Assembly (NCBI GenBank): GCA_035286465.1 | Contig: DATEDF010000089.1 | Coordinates: forward strand, 62,001-126,000 | Direction: 5' to 3' | DNA length: 64,000 nt | Source of the DNA: Fen-1231 sp035286465 | Lineage (GTDB): Bacteria; Gemmatimonadota; Gemmatimonadetes; Gemmatimonadales; Gemmatimonadaceae | In this document: positions 42,122 through 51,937 of the stretch, piece after piece | How positions within the stretch are numbered: the first letter of the stretch is position 1 | Layout: the number at the start of each line of letters is the position of its first letter | Translations under genes and position numbers: made by a program | The notes under the pieces: model-generated | What the model saw: only the letters and a program-made list of their open reading frames with translations | Databases searched by the model: none | Told to the model about the DNA's origin: nothing

Positions 42122-42739
42122 TCAGGCGTCGGACGGAACGGTGAAGGACGACGCATGAGGCGAGAGCAGGCGCTGCACGTACTTGCCGAGCACGTCCGCC
42201 TCCACGTTCACGCGGTCGCCGACGCGCACGGCGCCGAGCGTGGTGTGATGCCGCGTGAACTCGATCAGCGAGATCTGTACGGCGTGCGGCTCGGGAATCT
42301 CGTTCACGGTGAGGCTCACGCCGTCCACGGAAATCGAGCCGTGCGGCACGAGGAGCGGCGCGAGCGCGGCCGGGAGCGCGAGGTCCACGAGCAGCGCGTC
42401 GCCTTCGCGTGCCACGCGAGTGACCTCCGCGACGGCGTCCACGTGCCCCTGCACGAAGTGGCCGCCCAGCCGATCGCCGACCGCGAGCGCCCGCTCGAGG
42501 TTCACGCGCCGCCTCTCCCCCCAGTCGCCGAGCGTCGTGCGGCCCAGCGTCGTGGTCACCGCGGCGACGGTGAACCACCCGTCGCCGCCCTCGATCACGG
42601 TCAGGCAGACGCCGCAGACGGCGATCGACTCGCCGGCGCGCACGCCGTCATATGACGAGCGGATGCGAAACTCCCGCCCGGCGTCCGTCGTGCGGACGCG
42701 GTCAATGGTGCCGACGTCGGAGATGAGGCCAGTGAACAT
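42122..42739 (-). CDS. ribE: Riboflavin synthase alpha chain
   Basis: Dismutates two lumazine molecules to riboflavin. The 205-aa protein has the N-terminal MFTGLISDVGTI, two repeated lumazine-binding halves (SIAVCGVCLTV and SISVDGVSLTVN) and GHFVQGHVDAV between them. Upstream is a 122-bp low-complexity inverted-repeat region separating it from ribD. Confidence 0.96.
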   Translation of the reverse strand: MFTGLISDVGTIDRVRTTDAGREFRIRSSYDGVRAGESIAVCGVCLTVIEGGDGWFTVAAVTTTLGRTTLGDWGERRRVNLERALAVGDRLGGHFVQGHVDAVAEVTRVAREGDALLVDLALPAALAPLLVPHGSISVDGVSLTVNEIPEPHAVQISLIEFTRHHTTLGAVRVGDRVNVEADVLGKYVQRLLSPHASSFTVPSDA

Positions 42740-42746
42740 GGAAGAA

Positions 42747-42854
42747 CGAGTGCGAAGTGCGAAGGGCGGAGTGCGAAGTGCTGTAGTCGGTGATCGGTGG
42801 TCGGACATCGGACGTGTCGGCGCCCGCTTCCGAGCACCGATGACCGACGACCGA
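42747..42854. repeat. Low-complexity inverted repeat between ribD and ribE (word GTCGGTGATCGG)
   Basis: The arms 42785-42810 (GTCGGTGATCGGTGGTCGG and on) and 42830-42853 (CCGAGCACCGATGACCGACG and on) are complementary with few mismatches around a GC-rich 19-nt centre. Next to it, 42750-42781 repeats a different word, GTGCGAAGTGCGAAG, without a partner. The element lies within the rib operon and could attenuate transcription or protect mRNA ends. Confidence 0.88.
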
Positions 42855-42861
42855 AGGCGGG

Positions 42862-43968
42862 CTAGCTCCGTGGCAGTTCGTTGACGGCGTACACGGTCAT
42901 CAGATCGTCGCCGAACTCGTGGCGCCCGATCACGCGGAGCCGGTCCGTCGCGGGCGCGTCGCCCCACGCGGGAAGCGCCCCCGGACCCACGAGCACCGGC
43001 GCCTGAAAGATAATCAGGCGGTCCACCACCCCGGCCGCCAGCAGCGCCCCTGCAATCCCCGCGCCGCCCTCCACGAAGAGCGACCGAACGCCGCGCCGGT
43101 GCAGCGCTTCGAGCGCGCCCGGGAGCCCGTCGGCGCGCTCGACCTGGACGCCCTTCGCCCCGAGCGCGGCGCTCCGCTCGGCGTCGGGATGCTCGGCCAG
43201 CACCAGCGTCGGCACGCGGCGCGCCGTCCGCACCAGCCGGGACGTGAGCGGCACGCGCGCCGAACGGTCGAAGACGACGCGCGTCGGCGGCACCCGCGGC
43301 CGCCGGCCGTGCCGCACCGTGAGCGCGGGGTCGTCCGCGAGGACGGTTCCGATGCCCACCGCGACGGCGTCGGCGCCCGCGCGCAGCCGGTGCACCTGGC
43401 GCCGCGCGACCTCACCGGTGAGCCATCGTGGGGCGCCGATCGCGCCCGCGATCGCCCCGTCGAGCGAGACGGCGAGCTTCAGCGTCGTCCACGGTCGCCG
43501 CGCGTCCGTCGCTGCGAAGAAGAACGGTGCGTTGAGCTCGCGCGCGTCACCCTCCTCGAGGCCGACCTCGACGGGGATTCCCGCCGCGCGCAGCCGTTCG
43601 GCACCGCCCCCTGATAGCGCCCCCGGATCGCGCGTCGCCGCGACGACGCGCCGCACCCCGGCGGCGATGAGCGCCTCGCTGCACGGCGGCGTTTTGCCGT
43701 GATGGTCGCAGGGTTCAAGCGTCACGAACAGGTCCGCGCCGCGCGCGCGCGCGCCGGCCGACTCGAGCGCGCGCACCTCGGCGTGCGGCTCACCGAAGCG
43801 CGCGTGGAATCCCTCGCCCACGATCGCGCCGTCCCGAACGACGACGGCGCCGACCATCGGGTTCGGCGCCGTCTGCCCCCACCCACGCCGGGCGAGGGCG
43901 AGTGCCCGGCGCATCCACGCACGCTCCTGCCGGTCCGGCTCGCGCGCCGGGGCCCGTGAAGCCGTCAC
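42862..43968 (-). CDS. ribD: Bifunctional riboflavin deaminase/reductase RibD
   Basis: Deaminates and reduces the pyrimidine intermediate. The 368-aa protein has the deaminase zinc site HAEVRALE with EPCDHHGKTPPCSEAL in the first 150 residues, then the reductase domain (TLKLAVSLDGAIAG, LFVEGGAGIAGALL). The GTG start at 43968 is three bases after the preceding stop. Confidence 0.96.
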   Translation of the reverse strand: MTASRAPAREPDRQERAWMRRALALARRGWGQTAPNPMVGAVVVRDGAIVGEGFHARFGEPHAEVRALESAGARARGADLFVTLEPCDHHGKTPPCSEALIAAGVRRVVAATRDPGALSGGGAERLRAAGIPVEVGLEEGDARELNAPFFFAATDARRPWTTLKLAVSLDGAIAGAIGAPRWLTGEVARRQVHRLRAGADAVAVGIGTVLADDPALTVRHGRRPRVPPTRVVFDRSARVPLTSRLVRTARRVPTLVLAEHPDAERSAALGAKGVQVERADGLPGALEALHRRGVRSLFVEGGAGIAGALLAAGVVDRLIIFQAPVLVGPGALPAWGDAPATDRLRVIGRHEFGDDLMTVYAVNELPRS

Positions 43969-43971
43969 GCC

Positions 43972-44952
43972 CTAGATCGCAATCCGCACACCGAGCGTGT
44001 AGTAGGTCCGCGACTCGGTAGCCGAAGCGCCGAAGTTGTTGAGCGGCGTGGGCACGCTCCCGCCGCTCACCTTCCCGATCTCCCCCACGACCTTGAAGAG
44101 CAGGAGGTTGACGCTCAAGCCGCCGAACATATTCGTGCGGGTCATGGACAGTTTCGTGCTGCCGTCGCCCTCCTGCGCGCCGCCCGGCGCATTCACCGTC
44201 ACGGCCACGGCGCCCGACGACTCGTACTTGTCCTGTCCGTAACCGGCGACGAAGCCGAAGATGAGCAGGTTCTTCGACGCGGTCACGCGCCACGCCGTGG
44301 TCTTCACGCTGTAGCTGTGCAGCTCGATCGAGCCGCCGGAGCCGGTGCCGGACGAGGAGACGGTGCCGACGATGGACATCGTCGGCAGGTCGCGCTTGAG
44401 ATAGGTCACCGCGACGCCGGGCGCGAGGAGCGATTCCTCCAGCAGTCCCACGCGCACGCCGTAGCCGAACTTCAGGTTGCCGCCCGTGAGCGTGAGCTTC
44501 ACGTCGCCACCCTCGACATCCTGCAAGTAGGTCGCGGTCACGAGCGCGTCCACGCCGCCGATGTGCGAGACGCCGAGCGAATAGCCGCGCCAGAGGCCGA
44601 TCGCCGCGTTCGCGCTCACCGCCGGGACGAACTGCTCCTCGGCGGTGAAGGTGCTCGCCTGAGCGCCGCTGGTGTTCAGGCCGACGTTGTCCAGGTTCGG
44701 CAGCGCGCCCCGCACGGCGGTGCCACGGACGTCAATCGCGAAGTGTCCCCAGCCCGCGAGCGTGCCGCCCTGCCCGAGCGTCGCGTTCCCGCCCGCCAAG
44801 GCCGTGCTCAGTTGCGGCGTGATGAAGTTGATGAGGTCCACGGTCTTGGTGCAGGCGTCCTGGACCGCGGTGCCGCCCGTGCACACCTGCTGCGCCCTCG
44901 CGGGGAGCGCGGCGGCCAGCACCGCGCCGGCAAGCCAGAGTCGAGCCTTCAT
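43972..44952 (-). CDS. Outer-membrane beta-barrel protein
   Basis: A 326-aa product with a signal peptide (MKARLWLAGAVLAAALPARA) and a mature part rich in alternating strands, ending TYYTLGVRIAI with a near-terminal aromatic, as in outer-membrane barrels. No named family is recognised with certainty. It lies between purM and ribD, overlapping purM by ATGA; an outer-membrane protein in a purine/riboflavin operon is unusual. Substrate unknown. Confidence 0.78.
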   Translation of the reverse strand: MKARLWLAGAVLAAALPARAQQVCTGGTAVQDACTKTVDLINFITPQLSTALAGGNATLGQGGTLAGWGHFAIDVRGTAVRGALPNLDNVGLNTSGAQASTFTAEEQFVPAVSANAAIGLWRGYSLGVSHIGGVDALVTATYLQDVEGGDVKLTLTGGNLKFGYGVRVGLLEESLLAPGVAVTYLKRDLPTMSIVGTVSSSGTGSGGSIELHSYSVKTTAWRVTASKNLLIFGFVAGYGQDKYESSGAVAVTVNAPGGAQEGDGSTKLSMTRTNMFGGLSVNLLLFKVVGEIGKVSGGSVPTPLNNFGASATESRTYYTLGVRIAI

Positions 44953-45998
44953 CTCCTGTTCCCTCCGTTGAGGATCACGGTACCCGAACCCGGTACCACG
45001 GTTCCCATCTCCCACGCCCCCACACCTTCGGCGGCCGCGCGCGCCCGGACCTGCGCCGCGCCGCCGGCGTCGGCGATCACCACCATCCCGACGCCCATGT
45101 TGAAGGCGCGAAACATCTCGTCGTGCGCCACCTCACCGGCCTCCTGCAGCACACGGAACACATTCGGCACTTCCCAACTCGCCGTGTCCACCGCGGCGTC
45201 CAGCGACGGCGGGAGCGCGCGGTTGAGGTTTCCCGGCAGCCCGCCCCCCGTGATGTGCGCCATCGCGTGCAACTCTCCCAGCAGCGGGCGCAGGACGCGG
45301 AGGTACGAGCGGTGCACCACGAGAAGCACCTCCGCCACCGACTCCCGCGTCCCGGGGAACGTATCGTGCGCCGCGAGCCGGAGCCGCTCCGAAACGATCC
45401 GACGCGCCAGCGAATAACCGTTGGTATGGAGTCCCGAGCTCGCGAGCCCCACGAGCACGTCGCCCGCGCGCACGCGCGCCGGACCGAGCACGCGGTCCTC
45501 CTCGACCAATCCGACGATGAAGCCCGCCAGATCGTAATCCGGCGGGGTGTACAGCCCCGGCATCTCGGCGGTCTCGCCTCCGAGGAGCGCGCAGCCGTTC
45601 TCCCGGCATCCGGCCGCGACCCCGGCGACGATCGCCTCGGCGGTTTCGGGCACGAGCGCGCCGAAGGCGACGTAGTCGAGGAAGAAGAGCGGGACCGCCC
45701 CCTGCACCAGGATGTCGTTCACGCAATGGTTGACGAGGTCGTGTCCGACGGTGTCGTGCCTGCGGGCCTCGAGGGCGACCTTGACCTTGGTGCCGACCCC
45801 GTCGGCGCTCGAGACGAGGAGCGGCCGCTTCGCCTCGGGCGGCACGCGGAAGAGCCCGCCGAAAGCGCCGAAGGCGCCGCGCGTCCCCGCCGTGGCGGTG
45901 GACTCCACCAGGCGCCGGATGCGCCGCTTCGACTCCTCCGCGGCGGCGATGTCCACGCCGGCGCCCCGGTAGTCGAGCGGCTGCGCGTCGCGTGTCAC
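44949..45998 (-). CDS. purM: Phosphoribosylformylglycinamidine cyclo-ligase
   Basis: Closes the imidazole ring to AIR in purine synthesis. The 349-aa protein has LLVSSADGVGTKVKVA, GLLGGETAEMPGLY-type sequence (GCALLGGETAEMPG), GLASSGLHTNGYSL and HITGGGLPGNLNR. The GTG start at 45998 overlaps the pfkB-type gene stop (GTGA). Confidence 0.97.
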   Translation of the reverse strand: MTRDAQPLDYRGAGVDIAAAEESKRRIRRLVESTATAGTRGAFGAFGGLFRVPPEAKRPLLVSSADGVGTKVKVALEARRHDTVGHDLVNHCVNDILVQGAVPLFFLDYVAFGALVPETAEAIVAGVAAGCRENGCALLGGETAEMPGLYTPPDYDLAGFIVGLVEEDRVLGPARVRAGDVLVGLASSGLHTNGYSLARRIVSERLRLAAHDTFPGTRESVAEVLLVVHRSYLRVLRPLLGELHAMAHITGGGLPGNLNRALPPSLDAAVDTASWEVPNVFRVLQEAGEVAHDEMFRAFNMGVGMVVIADAGGAAQVRARAAAEGVGAWEMGTVVPGSGTVILNGGNRR

Positions 45999-46912
45999 GT
46001 GGCGAGCGTCTTCTCGAAGGTCACCAGCTCGTGGAACTCGGCCACGCGCGCGTCAATGTCGTCGCGGGTGATCTCCAGCAGGCGCGTGATCGAGAACCCC
46101 TCGACGACGAACGAGCCCATCGCCGAGCCGTGGATGACGCCGCGCCGGAGGCTCGCGTCGCTCAGGTCTCCCGTGCGCGCGAGGTAGCCCATGAAGCCGC
46201 CGGCGAAGGCGTCGCCGGCGCCGGTCGGATCGAACACCGCCTCCAGTGGATAGGCCGGCGCGTAGAAGACGCTCCGCGCGGTGAACATGAAGGCACCGTG
46301 CTCGCCCTTCTTGATGACGACGGTGCGCGGACCGCGATCCAGGATCCAGCGCGCGGCCTGCACGAGGTTCGGCCGCTCCGAGAGCTGCCGCGCCTCGGCG
46401 TCGTTGATCGTGATGAGCTGCACGTGCTTGAGGAGCGAGAGGAGGTCGTCGCGCCGGCTCTCGATCCAGAAGTTCATCGTGTCACACGCGACGAGCACCG
46501 GCTTCTCGACCTGCCGCAGCACGTCGAGCTGGAGGCGCGGGTCGATGTTCCCGAGGAACACGTATTTCGCCCGGCGGAACTGCTCGGGGATCTTGGGCCG
46601 GAAGTGCGAGAAGACGCCGAGCCGCGTCTCGAGGGTCTCGGCCTCGTTGAGGTCGTGGCGGTAGCGGCCGCGCCAGCGGAACGACTCCCCGTCGGCGTGC
46701 TCGAGGCCGGCCAGGTCCACGCCGCGATCCCGGAGGGCGTCCAGCCGTTCCAGGGGGAACTCGCGGCCCACGACGCCGACCAGCTCCACCGGGGTCTGAT
46801 GGCTTGCGCTTGCGGCGAAGTACGTGGCCGAACCGCCGAGCACGTCTTCGGCCTTGCCGAACGGCGTCTCGACGGAGTCGAGGGCGACGCTGCCGACCAC
46901 GAGGACGCTCAC
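45995..46912 (-). CDS. PfkB-family carbohydrate/nucleoside kinase
   Basis: A 305-aa ribokinase-fold enzyme with an N-terminal VVGSVALDSVETP, GGSATYFA (substrate lid) and the PfkB signature DPTGAGDAFAGGFMGY with catalytic Asp. The substrate (sugar, adenosine or other) is not determined. The GTG start overlaps the argS stop. Downstream purM hints at a nucleoside-linked role, but this is only context. Confidence 0.9.
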   Translation of the reverse strand: MSVLVVGSVALDSVETPFGKAEDVLGGSATYFAASASHQTPVELVGVVGREFPLERLDALRDRGVDLAGLEHADGESFRWRGRYRHDLNEAETLETRLGVFSHFRPKIPEQFRRAKYVFLGNIDPRLQLDVLRQVEKPVLVACDTMNFWIESRRDDLLSLLKHVQLITINDAEARQLSERPNLVQAARWILDRGPRTVVIKKGEHGAFMFTARSVFYAPAYPLEAVFDPTGAGDAFAGGFMGYLARTGDLSDASLRRGVIHGSAMGSFVVEGFSITRLLEITRDDIDARVAEFHELVTFEKTLAT

Positions 46913-48561
46913 ATTCGCTCCGGTGCGGAAATGCCGAGGACCGAGAGTGCGTTGCGGAGCACGATCCGCGCGGCGTTCGCCAGCGCGAGCCGCGCCCGCA
47001 TCACGTCCCGGTCGTCTACCAGGACATGGTGCTTGTGGTACCAGAGGTGCACGAGCTGCGCCATTTCGAGCAGATAGGCCGCCACGCGGTGCGGTTCGAG
47101 CGCTTCGGCCGCGTCGCGCACGAGCGGGGGCCAGTCAAGGAGCGCCTTGACGAGGGCGCGCTCCTCGGGCTCGACGAGGCGGTCCCATTGCGTGCCCTCG
47201 GCCGTCACGGCCGCCGAGTCCACGTCGCCGACGCGGAAGATCCCGCACAGCCGTGCATGCGCCATCTGCACGTAGTAGACGGGATTCTCCTCCGATTGCG
47301 ACCGCGCGAGATCCACGTCGAAGACGAGCGGCGACTCGCCCTTGCGCATCAGGAAAAAGTAGCGCACCGCGTCGCGTCCCACCTCGTCCACGAGATCCCG
47401 CACCGTCACGTAGCTGCCGGCGCGCTTGGAGATCTTCATCTCGGCGCCGCCCTTCATCACCGTGACCATCTGGTGGAGCACGTACTCGGGGTAGCCCGGC
47501 GTGATCCCCATCTCGAGTGCCTGGAGCCCGACGCGCACGCGCGTGACGGTGCTGTGGTGGTCCGACCCCTGCACGTCAATCGCGCGGTGGAAGCCGCGCT
47601 CCCACTTCGACACGTGATAGGCGACGTCGGGCACGAAGTAGGTGTATTCGCCCCCTTTCCCGGCGCTCCGGCGCATCACGCGATCCTTGTCGTCGCCGAA
47701 GTCGGTGGTGCGGAGCCAGAGCGCGCCGTCGCGCTCGTAGGTGTGCCCCGCGCGGACGAGCTGCCGCATCGTCTCCTCGACCTTGCCGCTCGTGTAGAGG
47801 GCGGACTCGAGGGAGTAGACGTCAAACGTGACGCCGAAGGCCCGCAGGTCGAGATCCTGCTCGGCGCGCAGCGCCAAGACCGCGAATCGGCGCATCGCGT
47901 CCAGGTCGTCGCCGCGCGCGTCGCTCGGATGCGCCGCGTGGTAGCGCGCGGCGATCTCCCCGATGTACTCGCCGTGGTAGCCTCCATCGGGAATCGCGAG
48001 TGGCGCGCCGGCGAGCGCGCGCAGCCGGGCCTGGACGCTCAGCACGAGATTCTGGATCTGCGCGCCGCCGTCGTTGTAGTAGAACTCGCGCGTGACGCGC
48101 CAGCCGGTGTATTCGAGCAGAGCCGCGATGGCGTCGCCGAGCGCGGCCTGCCGCCCGTGGCCGACGTGGAGCGGGCCGGTCGGGTTGGCCGAGACGAACT
48201 CGACGTTGACGCGCGCACCCCGGCCGACGTCCGCCCGGCCGAAGGCGTCGCCCTGCTCGAGGATCGTCGCGAGTTCTCCCGCGAGCGCGCCGGCCGCGAC
48301 GTGGAAGTTGATGAAGCCCGCGCCGGCGACCGTCGCCTCGGCGACGCCCGCGTCCGCGAGCCGCATCGCCGCGACGATGCGCTTCGCGATCTCGGTGGGC
48401 TTCTGCCGGAGCCGGCGCGCGAGCGTCATGGCGAGGTTCGTGGCCCAGTCCCCGTGCGCCGGATTGCGCGGCCGCTCGAGCACGGGATCCACCTCCTCGC
48501 CCGCGCCGAGGGCGCGCGCCGCGCGCACCAGCTCGGCGCGGATCGCGGCCTCCGCGCTCAT
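46909..48561 (-). CDS. argS: Arginyl-tRNA synthetase
   Basis: Class I synthetase of 550 aa: N-terminal Add-1 domain, VEFVSANPTGPLHVGHGR (HIGH motif as HVGH), GSDHHSTVTRV, MKISKRAGSYV (KMSKS region) and the C-terminal anticodon-binding helical domain with YLLEMAQLVHLWYHK. It ends with the normal ERM tail. ATG 48561 overlaps the FmdB stop (ATGA). Confidence 0.97.
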   Translation of the reverse strand: MSAEAAIRAELVRAARALGAGEEVDPVLERPRNPAHGDWATNLAMTLARRLRQKPTEIAKRIVAAMRLADAGVAEATVAGAGFINFHVAAGALAGELATILEQGDAFGRADVGRGARVNVEFVSANPTGPLHVGHGRQAALGDAIAALLEYTGWRVTREFYYNDGGAQIQNLVLSVQARLRALAGAPLAIPDGGYHGEYIGEIAARYHAAHPSDARGDDLDAMRRFAVLALRAEQDLDLRAFGVTFDVYSLESALYTSGKVEETMRQLVRAGHTYERDGALWLRTTDFGDDKDRVMRRSAGKGGEYTYFVPDVAYHVSKWERGFHRAIDVQGSDHHSTVTRVRVGLQALEMGITPGYPEYVLHQMVTVMKGGAEMKISKRAGSYVTVRDLVDEVGRDAVRYFFLMRKGESPLVFDVDLARSQSEENPVYYVQMAHARLCGIFRVGDVDSAAVTAEGTQWDRLVEPEERALVKALLDWPPLVRDAAEALEPHRVAAYLLEMAQLVHLWYHKHHVLVDDRDVMRARLALANAARIVLRNALSVLGISAPERM

Positions 48562-48983
48562 TCCGTGCCGCCGCTCTTCGGTGTGGACGACGCGCGCGAT
48601 GGGTCTTGCGCGCCCGTCCTGGCGCCGTCGCCCTTCGACTCGCCCTTCGACTCGCCCTTCGACTCGCCCTTCGAGCCGCTCTTCGAATCGCCCTTGGCGT
48701 CGCCTGTTCCGCCGTCGCCTTTCGCGGCTCCCTCGCCCGTTGCGGGTGAGTCGCTCCGTGCGGCGGCGCGAGTCGCCGTGCGCTGGTCCTTCTTCCCGTC
48801 TTTCCCGTAGTCCGTGATGTAGAAGCCCGAGCCCTTGAACACGAGTCCGCCGCCCGCCGAGATCCGCCGGGCGGCGGGCTTGGCGCACCTGGGACAGGGC
48901 AGCTCGGAGGCCGCCTGGCTGATCTTCAGGACGAAGTGTTCGAACTCGTGCCCGTCAGGGCAGCGATACTCATAGGTGGGCAT
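48558..48983 (-). CDS. FmdB-family zinc-ribbon protein with charged repeat tail
   Basis: A 141-aa protein beginning MPTYEYRCPDGHEFE, with zinc ligands Cys8, His12, Cys30 and Cys33; the usual second Cys is replaced by His. After about residue 60 it becomes a low-complexity Gly/Lys/Glu/Ser tail that contains tandem ESKG copies from 12-bp DNA repeats. Family function is poorly known, though it was first seen near formamidase genes. It heads the long operon, 59 bases after the predicted start site. Confidence 0.85.
   Translation of the reverse strand: MPTYEYRCPDGHEFEHFVLKISQAASELPCPRCAKPAARRISAGGGLVFKGSGFYITDYGKDGKKDQRTATRAAARSDSPATGEGAAKGDGGTGDAKGDSKSGSKGESKGESKGESKGDGARTGAQDPSRASSTPKSGGTE
48625..48690 (-). 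repeat. 12-bp coding tandem repeat in the fmdB-like gene
   Basis: GACTCGCCCTTC on the plus strand repeats four times with drift, encoding ESKG/GSKG units on the minus strand. The frame-preserving length resembles the 21-bp coding repeat in btuB and the 9-bp one near 58.9 kb. Confidence 0.8.
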
Positions 48984-49048
48984 GCGACGCGTGAGGCGAG
49001 AAGCCGGCGGTGCCGACAGCGGTGATGTGGCGGCGGGCGGACGCGTCA

Positions 49049-49077
49049 AAGGTACGTGCGGCCCGAGAGTGATTCAA
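49049..49077 (-). promoter_or_regulatory. Promoter of the fmdB-argS-...-ptsI operon
   Basis: TTGAAT (49077-49072), 17 bp, TACCTT (49054-49049) on the minus strand. It would start transcription near 49042 and feed the 18-gene chain. It follows the stop of the preceding gene (49121) by about 45 bases. Confidence 0.7.
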
Positions 49078-49120
49078 GCGGCACAACTCCTTCTGCGACA
49101 GGCGGATAGGTGGCCCGATA

Positions 49121-50119
49121 TCACTTGGCGTCGCGCAGAGCGCCGAACGCGCGCAGCACGCTCTGTGGCAGGAAGAGGTTGTCGCTGATCGCCGCGATCT
49201 CCTCCGCTTCGCGCCAGGAGTCCTCGAGCGCGGCGAGTTCGCCCTCCAGCGCCGCGCGCTCCGCGTCCTCGTGCAGCGACATCTCGAGCGCGAGACGGAG
49301 CTCCGGGCGCACCTTGCCCACCGGCGCGTCGAGCGAAAACGCCGTGTGATACTTGCGGAGCAACGCGACGACCAGGTTCGGCTCGCCCGGGTGGGCCGCG
49401 CGCTCGAGCACGTCGAGCGCTTGCGCCACCTGCTCCCGCGTGGCACCGCTCGCGTTGACCTTGGGGAACATCTTCGCCGCGTTGCGGAGCGCGCCCTCCC
49501 CCACGTAGCGGTGGATGGCGGCCCCCTGCTTGATGCTCAGGACGACGGCGTCGGTGTCGGGCTCGCGGAAGAAGCGGGACGCCTTCGCGATCGTGTCGGT
49601 GACCCGGACCGTGCCTTGGCCGTGCCGCGTGGGCACGCGGATCGCGGTCGCGCGCTCGTACCCCGCCCGCAGCAGCTGCCAGCCCCAGTTTCCGGCGACG
49701 AGACCGGCCCCGAGTCCGGCGAGCCCCGCCTGGAGGCCGACGCCCGCGATGATGCCGCCGCCGATGATCAGGTGGTAGTTCCGGCGACGGCGCCCGAACT
49801 GCTCGCCATAGCGCCACGCCGCCATCTCGGGGCGTTGCGGCTCTCCGACGCGCACGAGCTGCGTGCCCTCACGAACGCGCGCGAGCCCGATGTGTTCGGT
49901 GGAGACCCGCAGGCGCGAGTCGCGGAAGAGCCGCTCGCACTCCTCGATCGCTTCCCACCGCTCCTCGAGCGGCGTGAGATTCCACCGCGCGCAGTGCTTG
50001 CACACGACCCAGAGCCGCCCCTTCGCGGCGTCGAACGCCAGGCGGCGGCCGACGGGGAAGCGCTCGACGGCCTCGTTCCGGCCGAGGTCGCTGTGGCAGA
50101 AGATGCAGGTGGAGAACAC
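49121..50119 (-). CDS. Hypothetical protein with N-terminal zinc ribbon and glycine-rich membrane-like segment
   Basis: The 332-aa product has four cysteines in CxxC pairs (Cys5, Cys8, Cys40, Cys43), the second reading VVCKHCARWN, so a zinc ribbon spans about 1-50. Residues about 115-145 are a Gly/Ala-rich hydrophobic stretch that could be one or two membrane helices. The C-terminal third is charged and helical. The GTG start is three bases after the mutase stop, so the pair is an operon. I recognise no family; a role linked to the mutase is not supported by motifs. Confidence 0.72.
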   Translation of the reverse strand: MFSTCIFCHSDLGRNEAVERFPVGRRLAFDAAKGRLWVVCKHCARWNLTPLEERWEAIEECERLFRDSRLRVSTEHIGLARVREGTQLVRVGEPQRPEMAAWRYGEQFGRRRRNYHLIIGGGIIAGVGLQAGLAGLGAGLVAGNWGWQLLRAGYERATAIRVPTRHGQGTVRVTDTIAKASRFFREPDTDAVVLSIKQGAAIHRYVGEGALRNAAKMFPKVNASGATREQVAQALDVLERAAHPGEPNLVVALLRKYHTAFSLDAPVGKVRPELRLALEMSLHEDAERAALEGELAALEDSWREAEEIAAISDNLFLPQSVLRAFGALRDAK

Positions 50120-50122
50120 GGG

Positions 50123-51706
<1,584 letters not shown>

Positions 51707-51730
51707 GGGAGGAAGTGTACGCCTCAGAGC

Positions 51731-51937
51731 GGTGAGGAGTGAGGGGTGAGGAGTGAGGGGATTGGTGAAGGGTGAAGGGCGAATGGTGAAGAGCGAAGGG
51801 TCTGTGACGCGTGAGGAGCGAGGCGTCCCCCTTCGCCCTTCACTTTTCGCCCTTCGCTCTTCGCCAACCCTTCGCCCTTTACTCTTCGCCCTTCGCCCTT
51901 CACCACCCCCCTCACCTCTCACCCCTCACGCCTCACT
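51731..51937. repeat. Long low-complexity inverted repeat between fbp and the mutase gene (words GTGAGGGG and GTGAAGGGCGAAGGG)
   Basis: The plus strand has nested purine words at 51731-51800 (GTGAGGAGTGAGGGG, then GTGAAGGGTGAAGGGCGAA), a 28-nt centre, and the complementary pyrimidine words in reverse order at 51828-51937. The outer/inner word order is mirrored, so the whole 207 bp is one long imperfect palindrome. The last codons and TGA stop of fbp (51937-51926) are part of the right arm. A strong purine skew switches strand at the centre. Confidence 0.93.
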
